From: an uncultured Bacilli bacterium
GTDB lineage: Bacteria > Bacillota_I > Bacilli_A > RF39 > UBA660
Assembly: GCA_947631525.1 (NCBI GenBank)
Contig: CANRLQ010000050.1
Coordinates: 1 to 7,119, forward strand
Direction of reading: 5' to 3'
Length of the DNA stretch: 7,119 bases
The stretch's first letter is position 1, and every line of letters begins with the position of its first letter. The notes under the pieces were generated by a model. That model saw nothing but the letters and a program-made list of their open reading frames with translations. It searched no databases and had not been told where the DNA came from. The translations under genes were made by a program, and so were the position numbers. Of this stretch, positions 1 through 6,100 are shown in pieces.

Positions 1-1
1 T

Positions 2-241
2 ATTGAAATAACTACTGGTGCTCAAAGAGAACATAGATATGATATTTTAAAGAAACAAATGATTGAAAAAAATATAGATCCTAAATCTTTAGATTTTTAT
101 TTAGATTTCTTTAAATATGGTTGTCCTCAACATGGTGGTTTTGCAATAGGAATTGCTCGTGTACTTATGCAAATATTTGAAATAGACAATATAAGAGAAG
201 CAACATTTATATATAGAGGTCCAACAAGATTAAATCCATAA
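2..241 (+). CDS. aspS: Aspartyl-tRNA synthetase, archaeal/clostridial type, C-terminal part (5' end outside window)
   Basis: This is the last 79 codons of a class II aminoacyl-tRNA synthetase that attaches aspartate to tRNA in the cytoplasm. The frame is open from base 2 and ends at TAA 239-241. The stretch reading EITTGAQREHRYD, then YGCPQHGGF and NIREATF, matches the catalytic core of the archaeal-type AspRS (AspS2), which many clostridia use. AsnRS is related, but it normally has a different sequence at the GAQREHRYD position. In bacteria this type is often non-discriminating: it charges both tRNA-Asp and tRNA-Asn, and the GatCAB amidotransferase finishes Asn-tRNA. That role is inferred here because no gat genes are visible. 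Motif 3 (GGFAIGIAR) keeps its terminal arginine, but a glycine and the usual glutamate before the arginine are both alanine. The usual FPRD near the end is replaced by YRGP. A terminator follows closely, so this is the last gene of its transcript. Confidence 0.85.
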   Translation: MEITTGAQREHRYDILKKQMIEKNIDPKSLDFYLDFFKYGCPQHGGFAIGIARVLMQIFEIDNIREATFIYRGPTRLNP

Positions 242-262
242 AATAAATTAAAAATTATTATC

Positions 263-290
263 AAATAAGCAAATATTTGCTTATTTTTTC
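263..290 (+). terminator. Rho-independent terminator of the synthetase gene
   Basis: A perfect 24-base palindrome occupies 263-286, with left arm AAATAAGCAAAT and right arm ATTTGCTTATTT. It folds into a stem of about 10 pairs with a short AT loop and leads into a run of six T at 284-289. It begins 21 bases after the synthetase stop codon. The stem is AT-rich and therefore weak, but it is well placed and followed by the expected T tract. Confidence 0.75.
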
Positions 291-305
291 ATAATATAGT
301 ATAAT
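277..305 (+). promoter_or_regulatory. Sigma-A-type promoter of the prfA operon
   Basis: A perfect -10 box TATAAT lies at 300-305. TTGCTT at 277-282 shares TTG with the -35 consensus, and the spacer is exactly 17 bases. Transcription would start near 312, giving a leader of about 20 bases before the prfA ATG at 334. The -35 box lies inside the right arm of the upstream terminator, so the two signals share DNA. A ribosome-binding stretch AAAGGG at 321-326 follows. Confidence 0.65.
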
Positions 306-333
306 TGACAGTAGTTTTAGAAAGGGTGTTATT

Positions 334-1389
334 ATGTTAGAAAGGTTACAAAATATAGAAACTAGATATAATGAGATAACAAAAGAATTAATGAAACCAG
401 AAATCATATCTAATGTAAAAGAAACTTTAAAATTATCCCGTGAACAATCACTACTTAAAGATGCTTATGATGCTTATCAAGAATATAAAAAAATAAGTAA
501 TAATATAGAAGATGCAAAAGAAATGTTAAAAGATAAAGAACTAGGAGAAATGGCTCGTGAAGAGTTAGAAATAAATACTAAAAAATTAGAAGAATTAACT
601 AATGAAATAGAAATAATATTACTTCCAAAAGATCCTAATGATGGCAAAGATGTTATTGTTGAAATAAGAGGTGCAGCAGGTGGAGATGAGGGAAATATCT
701 TTGCTGGTGATTTATTTGAAATGTATAAAAAATTAGCTGAAAAAGAAAATTGGAAAATAGAAATAATGAATGAAGAAAGATCAGAAGCAGGAGGATATTC
801 TTTAATAAGTTTCATGGTTAAAGGAGAAAATGTTTATTCTAAATTGAAATATGAATCTGGTGCTCATAGAGTTCAAAGAGTTCCTTCTACTGAAACACAA
901 GGTAGAGTTCATACTTCAACAGCAACTGTACTTGTTATGCCAGAAGCAGAAGAATTAGATGCTGACTTAGATATGAATGATGTAAGAATAGATATAACAC
1001 GTAGTAGCGGATGTGGAGGACAAGGTGTAAATACAACTGATTCCGCTGTTAGACTAACTCATATTCCAACAGGAATTGTCGTTTATTCTCAAACTGAAAG
1101 AAGTCAAATAAAAAATAAAGAAAAAGCTATTAAAATTCTTCAAACAAGACTTTATGATTTAAAAACCCAAGAGCGTGAAAAAGAAATGGGGGCAGAAAGA
1201 AGAAGTAAAATAGGTACAGGTGATAGAAGTGAAAAAATTAGAACATATAATTATCCCCAAAATAGGGTAACTGATCATAGAATAGGTTTTACTTTAAATA
1301 CATTAGATAGAATTATGCAAGGAGATATTGATAAAGTAATTGAAGCTTTAATTACAGAAGACCAAAATAGAAAGTTAAGAGGTGAATAA
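334..1389 (+). CDS. prfA: Peptide chain release factor 1 (RF1)
   Basis: RF1 recognises UAA and UAG stop codons in the ribosomal A site and triggers hydrolysis of the finished peptide. At 351 residues it is close to the usual 355-360. An N-terminal helical domain (about 1-105) is followed by the conserved GGDE at 116-119. The stop-codon-reading tripeptide P184-S185-T186 lies in RVPSTETQGRVHTS; this is the PxT form of RF1, whereas RF2 has SPF. The catalytic G228-G229-Q230 is followed by VNTTDSAVRLTHIPTG. The residue after GGQ is glycine where E. coli has histidine. The C-terminal RTYNYPQNRVTDHR block is intact. The start is supported by AAAGGG seven bases upstream and by the family-typical opening MLERLQNIETRY. 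It is the first gene of an operon that also carries prmC, whose product methylates Q230. The stop codon lies two bases before the next ATG. Confidence 0.97.
   Translation: MLERLQNIETRYNEITKELMKPEIISNVKETLKLSREQSLLKDAYDAYQEYKKISNNIEDAKEMLKDKELGEMAREELEINTKKLEELTNEIEIILLPKDPNDGKDVIVEIRGAAGGDEGNIFAGDLFEMYKKLAEKENWKIEIMNEERSEAGGYSLISFMVKGENVYSKLKYESGAHRVQRVPSTETQGRVHTSTATVLVMPEAEELDADLDMNDVRIDITRSSGCGGQGVNTTDSAVRLTHIPTGIVVYSQTERSQIKNKEKAIKILQTRLYDLKTQEREKEMGAERRSKIGTGDRSEKIRTYNYPQNRVTDHRIGFTLNTLDRIMQGDIDKVIEALITEDQNRKLRGE
1378..1385 (+). promoter_or_regulatory. Ribosome-binding site of the zinc-ribbon gene, inside the prfA 3' end
   Basis: AGAGGTGA overlaps the last prfA codons and sits five bases before ATG 1391. 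It contains the GTG at 1382 that would otherwise be an alternative upstream start. The better reading is that this GTG is part of the Shine-Dalgarno sequence and that translation begins at 1391, two bases after the prfA stop. This spacing suggests coupled translation. Confidence 0.7.
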
Positions 1390-1390
1390 T

Positions 1391-1672
1391 ATGGGTAAAT
1401 CAAGAAGTAATAATAAAAGCAAAATGGTTAATTTTGAAACATTATGTTTGGATTGTGGAACTATAGGATTTACAGTAGCAACTAATATTGATAAAAAATA
1501 TTATTCAGTATTTGAAACAGAATGTCCGATTTGTAAAAAAACAACTAAACACATTAAATGTAGAAACCTAGATACTTTAAAAGCAGAACTTGAATTTGAA
1601 GATAAAGATTTTGGAATAAATCAAATTATTCTAGATGTTATGAATAGTAAAAATAAAGAAAAACAATTATAA
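1391..1672 (+). CDS. Small two-CxxC zinc-ribbon protein, function unknown
   Basis: This 93-residue protein carries two paired-cysteine knuckles, C19-L-D-C22 and C45-P-I-C48, spaced as in a zinc ribbon, with an additional H54 and C57 just after. The segment before the first knuckle is basic (K3, R5, K9, K11), and the tail after residue 60 is charged and probably helical. Zinc binding is inferred from the cysteine pattern. I do not recognise the family. The protein lacks features that would make it ribosomal protein L31, L32 or L33. It sits between prfA and prmC in one transcript and begins two bases after the prfA stop, which hints at a link to translation or RNA, but this is context only. A GTG at 1382 would add three residues; it falls inside the ribosome-binding site, so ATG 1391 is preferred. 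Confidence 0.75.
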   Translation: MGKSRSNNKSKMVNFETLCLDCGTIGFTVATNIDKKYYSVFETECPICKKTTKHIKCRNLDTLKAELEFEDKDFGINQIILDVMNSKNKEKQL

Positions 1673-1685
1673 TTGTGGAAATATT

Positions 1686-2399
1686 ATGGATAATAAAGAA
1701 TATTTAAAAAAATATTTAGATTCTTCTAAATTAGAAGATGGTATTAAAAGACTTAATAATGGTGAACCAGTACAATATATAATTGGCAATGTAGATTTTT
1801 ATGGTTATAACTTTAAAGTAAATAAAAATGTATTAATACCAAGATTTGAAACAGAAGAATTAGTAGAAAGAACAATAAAATATATAAAGAAATATTTTAA
1901 TAATAAAATAGATATAGTTGATATAGGAACAGGCAGTGGTTGTATTGCAATTACTTTAAAAAAAGAATTAAATTGTAATATGGATGCAGTTGATATTTCA
2001 AGTAAAGCTTTAGAAGTTGCTAAAGAAAATGCCAAATCAAATAATGTTGATATAAATTTTTATTTAGGAAATTTATTTGATGAATTAAATAAAAAATATG
2101 ATATAATAATCAGTAATCCACCTTATATATCAAAAGATGAAGAAATTATGGATATTGTTAAAAACAATGAACCACATATTGCTTTATATGCAGATGAAAA
2201 AGGGCTTAAAATATATAAAGAGATAATAAAAAATGCTCATAAATATTTAAAAGAAAAAAATATTCTTGCCTTTGAAATAGGATATATGCAAGGTGATTAT
2301 TTAAAAAAATACAGTAAGAAGTATTTTAAAGAAGCATTAATAAAAGTGGAAAAAGATCTAAGTGGTAGAGATAGATTTCTATTTATAATTAATGTTTAA
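1686..2399 (+). CDS. prmC: Release-factor glutamine N5-methyltransferase PrmC (HemK family)
   Basis: PrmC uses S-adenosylmethionine to methylate the glutamine of the release-factor GGQ motif, which increases termination efficiency. The Rossmann-type SAM site DIGTGSGC lies at 79-86, the substrate-glutamine-binding N144-P145-P146-Y147 follows, and the family C-terminal LSGRDRF is at 225-231. The linker EPVQYIIG (27-34) and LIPRFETEELV (50-60) are typical. The protein is 237 residues against 277 in E. coli. The shortfall is at the N-terminus, where the helical substrate-docking domain is reduced to about 27 residues before the EPVQYI linker. There is no usable start further upstream: the frame reaches TGA at 1641-1643 with no ATG, GTG or TTG in between. 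The ribosome-binding site is weak (GTGGAA at 1675-1680). The gene begins 13 bases after the zinc-ribbon stop, and its substrate RF1 is encoded in the same operon. Confidence 0.95.
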   Translation: MDNKEYLKKYLDSSKLEDGIKRLNNGEPVQYIIGNVDFYGYNFKVNKNVLIPRFETEELVERTIKYIKKYFNNKIDIVDIGTGSGCIAITLKKELNCNMDAVDISSKALEVAKENAKSNNVDINFYLGNLFDELNKKYDIIISNPPYISKDEEIMDIVKNNEPHIALYADEKGLKIYKEIIKNAHKYLKEKNILAFEIGYMQGDYLKKYSKKYFKEALIKVEKDLSGRDRFLFIINV

Positions 2400-2400
2400 T

Positions 2401-2407
2401 AGGAGGG
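2401..2407 (+). promoter_or_regulatory. Strong Shine-Dalgarno site of the membrane-protein gene
   Basis: AGGAGGG lies immediately after the prmC stop and a few bases before ATG 2411. It is the closest match to the Shine-Dalgarno consensus in the window, which suggests the last operon gene is translated well and fixes its start. Confidence 0.75.
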
Positions 2408-2410
2408 TTT

Positions 2411-3082
2411 ATGGAAGAATATAAGGAAAAGTTAATCAGAGAAAATCATCTAAAAAATGTAGCCTATGATATTTTATTAGATGAAGTAGAAGAAGATATT
2501 ATTAATTTGAAATTAGAAAAAGAAAAAGTAAATAAGGAATATCAAAAAAATAAAAAAAGAACAAATAAAATTATGAGAAATTCATGTATAATTATTCTAA
2601 CTATTACTTATTTTATCGCATCAATTATTATTTTAGATTTAAATTTAGTATTACCTTCTATTATAGGTATGTTAATAAGTACATCAGCTGTTTTTATTTC
2701 TTATAAAAATTTACTTGTTGATGGTGATATTTATAAAGATCTTAATGAATTAACTATAATGAAGGAAAAGAAAATAGATTATGAATTAGATGTATTACAA
2801 GGTAAGCAAAAAACAATTGAAAATTCTTCGTTTGTTAGAAGTATTTTAGATGCTATTATAACAAAGACCTATATTTCTTCATCTGAGGTAAAAAAATTAC
2901 AATCAATAATTGCTTCTAATGAATTAGTGGATGATTTTAACATAAAAGAAATGTCTGTTATAGATTATTATTTAAATAACTATACTGAAACTAATAATAC
3001 AAAAGAAACAAATAAAACATATAATAATTCTATTATTCAAACAGAAGAATTAGAAAAAGGTTATCAAAAAAGATTAAAATAA
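2411..3082 (+). CDS. Two-helix membrane protein with charged helical flanks, function unknown
   Basis: I do not recognise this 223-residue protein. Residues 1-56 are strongly charged (E/K-rich) and look like a long helix or coiled coil, ending in the basic stretch KNKKRTNKIMR. Two hydrophobic segments follow at about 57-76 and 79-98, separated by a very short turn at D76, so they should form a membrane hairpin. By the positive-inside rule both ends would be cytoplasmic. Residues 110-132 are again charged and helical. After a more mixed region there is an Asn/Thr-rich linker at about 189-206 and a charged tail. No signal peptide, catalytic motif or cysteine pair is evident. It is the last gene of the prfA operon, starts 11 bases after prmC behind a strong ribosome-binding site, and its last codons form part of the terminator stem. 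Weak sequence constraint in the tail suggests a fast-evolving, lineage-specific protein. Confidence 0.8.
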   Translation: MEEYKEKLIRENHLKNVAYDILLDEVEEDIINLKLEKEKVNKEYQKNKKRTNKIMRNSCIIILTITYFIASIIILDLNLVLPSIIGMLISTSAVFISYKNLLVDGDIYKDLNELTIMKEKKIDYELDVLQGKQKTIENSSFVRSILDAIITKTYISSSEVKKLQSIIASNELVDDFNIKEMSVIDYYLNNYTETNNTKETNKTYNNSIIQTEELEKGYQKRLK

Positions 3083-3093
3083 TCTTTTTTTTT
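3066..3093 (+). terminator. Rho-independent terminator ending the prfA operon, overlapping the stop codon
   Basis: The left arm AAAAAAGATTA (3066-3076) pairs perfectly with TAATCTTTTTT (3080-3090) around an AAA loop. The T run continues to 3093, nine T in all. The left arm encodes the last residues of the preceding protein and the right arm starts with its TAA stop codon. The opposite strand also has a U-rich 3' side, so the hairpin could act in both directions, although no gene approaches from the right. Confidence 0.8.
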
Positions 3094-3104
3094 ATATTCA
3101 AATT

Positions 3105-3113
3105 TGATAAAAT
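3105..3113 (+). promoter_or_regulatory. Possible extended -10 promoter for polC
   Basis: TGATAAAAT fits an extended -10 (TG, one base, then TAAAAT at 3108-3113). The region 17 bases upstream is only T-rich (terminator T tract at 3085-3090), so any -35 is poor. Transcription would begin near 3120, leaving a leader of only about 10 bases. The call rests mainly on polC needing its own promoter after the terminator. Confidence 0.4.
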
Positions 3114-3117
3114 ATAT

Positions 3118-3125
3118 AAAGGTGG
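3118..3125 (+). promoter_or_regulatory. Ribosome-binding site of polC
   Basis: AAAGGTGG lies four bases before ATG 3130 and supports that start. No other in-frame ATG with a comparable upstream site lies nearby. Confidence 0.7.
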
Positions 3126-3129
3126 TAAG

Positions 3130-6100
3130 ATGGACAGTAAGTTAAAAATGTTACTTGAACAAATTAATTTTGATATAGATAAATATGACTACTTTAATAA
3201 TGGAGAATTAATTAAAATAGTTGGTAATAAAGAAAAAACTAATTATCATTTTTATATAAAATTGAATACAAATTTACCATACGATATATATATGGATTTT
3301 TATGATAAATTAAAATCTAAATATAATCAATTTAAAGATATTAAATTGATTATTACGGTTTCAAATGAAAATAATGAATATTTAACTGAATATTATCAAA
3401 ATTTTATCGATAAATATAAAAAAGATTCCCCACTTGTTGGTTTATTTAAAAATAGTAAACTAAATTTAAATGAAAATTTAGAAATAAATGTAAATAACAA
3501 AGCAGAAGAAATGAAATTAAAAAGTATTGTTTTTGATTTGGAAAAAGATTTTTTTAATGTTGGATATAATAAAAAAATAAAAATAATTATAGATGAAGAA
3601 CAAAATGAACAAATATTAGAAGAAATAAAAAAAGATTTAGAAATAAATATTCCTGATGTTTTAGTTACTACTGAAAAAGATGATGAACCTGAACCAAAAA
3701 AGACAACTAGGAAATTTCCAAGAGCTTCATTAATAGTTGATAAAGAAAATCCTAATGTTATTATAGGAAGAGTTATAGAAGATAATATTACTAGATTAGA
3801 TACAGTATTTGAAGAAGAAAAATTAATAACTGTTGAAGCTAAAATATTTGCTGATATAGATGTTTTAGAAACAAAAACAGGACTTAGGATAGTAACATTA
3901 AAAATAACTGATTTAACTGATAGTATGTACGCTAAAATGTTTATTAATACTGATGAAGAATTTCAAGCAATATCAAAATTAAAAAAAGGTAATTGGTATA
4001 AAATAAGAGGTAATATAAAAGATGATAAATATTCAAATGAGTTAACTCTTATGATTAAAGATATAAATATTAGTGATTATAAAGAACCAAAACTAATAGA
4101 TGATGCTCCTATTAAAAGAGTAGAATTACATGCTCATACAATGATGAGTGGAATGGATGGAATAACTAAAGTTGACTTAGGAAAACATACATGTGAATTA
4201 GTAGAAAAAACGATTGAAATGGGTTATAGAGGTGTAGCTATAACAGATCATAGTGGTTGCCAGGCTTTCCCAATTTCTTTTGGAATAATTAAATCACATA
4301 ATAAAAATATTAGAAAAAAAATAGCTTCAGAAATAGAAGAAATACAGAATAGTTTGAATGAAGAAAATGACGAAAAAAAGAAAAAAGAATTACAATTGCA
4401 ATTAGAACAAAAATTACAAGAGCAAAAAAATCCACCAATATTTAAAGGGTTATACGGTACAGAATTAACATTAGTAGATGATACAGTAAATATCGTTTTA
4501 AGACCAACTAATGCTAAATTATTGGAATCAGAATATGTAGTATTTGATACAGAAACAACAGGATTTAATGCCGGTGGTGCTGATCAAATGATAGAAATTG
4601 GTGCTGTTAAAATTAAAGGTGGGGTTATTACTGATAAGTTTGATGAATTAATTGATCCACAAAGACATATACCAGATAAAATAACTGAATTAACATGTAT
4701 TACAGATGAGATGGTAAAAGGAAAAGATAATGAAGAGCAAGTAACAAAAAGATTCCTAGATTGGGTAGGAGATTTACCAATGGTAGCCCATAATGCCAAA
4801 TTTGATGTTTCATTTATTGAAATGGCTATGAAAAAATATGATTTAGGAACTTTTAACAATACTGTTATTGATACACTTGAATTATCTAGAACCTTAGATC
4901 AAGGATTTGCTAGACATAGTCTATCAGCTTTAGTAAAAAGATATAATGTTCCATTTGAAGAGGATGCTCACCATAGAGCTGATTATGATGCTGAAGGTAC
5001 TGCTTTAGTTTTTCATAAAATGCTTCAAAAACTAGATGCTCGTAATTTTGAAACAATTGATTCATTAGATAAATTAGTATCAAAAGAAGAAATTCACAAA
5101 TTTGGACGAACTTATCACTTTAATGCCATTGCTATAAATAAAAAAGGATTAAAAAATTTGTTTGAAATAATATCTCTAGCAAACACTGAATATATATATA
5201 AAACACCTAGAATTTTAAGAAGTAAATTAAATGAATTAAGAGAAGGTATACTAATAGGTAGTGGTTGTTATCAATCAGAAGTCTTTAGTGAAGCAAGAAG
5301 TAAAGAAGGGGAAGAATTAACTAATATAATCAATTTTTATGATTATGTAGAAGTACAACCACCTGATGTTTATGATCATTTATTACAATTAGGTGATTTT
5401 AAAGATAAAAGAGAATTGGAAAATCATATAAGAAAAATAATAGATGCGACTAAAGAAGCAGGTAAAATAATAGTTGCTACAGGTGATGTTCATCATTTTA
5501 AAAAAGATGATAAAATTTATAGACAAATAATTGTAAATCAAAAAGTTCCTGGTGGTGGAAGACACCCATTAGCTAAAAAAGAAATTACTAATATTCCATC
5601 TCAACATTTTAGAACTACTAGAGAAATGTTAGATGATTTTAACTTTTTAGATGATGCACTAGCCTATGAAATAGTAGTAGAAAATACTAATAAAATACTT
5701 GATATGGTTGAGGAAATAGAAGTTATACCTGATACAGGAGGTACACCATTTTCACCAAGAATAAAAAGCGATGATGGAAAAAGTTATTTAGATTGTCCAA
5801 CCGTTGTAACAGATTTAGTATATACAAAAGCTAGGGAATGGTATGGAGAACAATTGCCATATTTAATAGAAGAAAGAATTGCTACTGAATTGTATGGAGA
5901 TATCGTATTAAATACAATTAAAGAAAATTTAAAAGAATTAGATGGTGAAGAATTAGAAAAAGAAGCTTTTAAACAATTACATGAAGTTATTTTAAAAGGT
6001 TTTGATGCCGTTAAAGCATTAATAAAAAATAACATCAAAAGTAATAATAAAGATTTAAGTGAAGAAGAAATAGAAAAAACTTTAAAAAAATCATTGGGTG

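Noticed and set aside
59..241. A separate 60-residue gene starting at ATG 59
   Set aside because: The frame is open upstream to base 2 and those 19 codons complete conserved synthetase sequence (EITTGAQREHRYD), so this ATG is internal.
263..286. The 24-base palindrome as a repressor operator
   Set aside because: It directly precedes a T run and follows a stop codon closely, so a terminator explains it. Dual use cannot be excluded but has no support.
477..815. Reading frame of 112 codons on the - strand
   Set aside because: It lies entirely within prfA, its translation is low-complexity S/I/F-rich, and it has no family features. It is a reverse-strand shadow of the coding sequence.
1382..1384. 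GTG as the start of the zinc-ribbon gene
   Set aside because: It lies inside the AGAGGTGA ribosome-binding site for ATG 1391 and has no good site of its own.
334..1389. Identification as RF2 (prfB)
   Set aside because: The codon-recognition tripeptide is PST, the PxT type of RF1, and there is no in-frame TGA frameshift site near the start as is common in prfB.
1805..2035. Reading frame of 76 codons on the - strand
   Set aside because: It lies inside prmC and is an antisense shadow with no recognisable domain.
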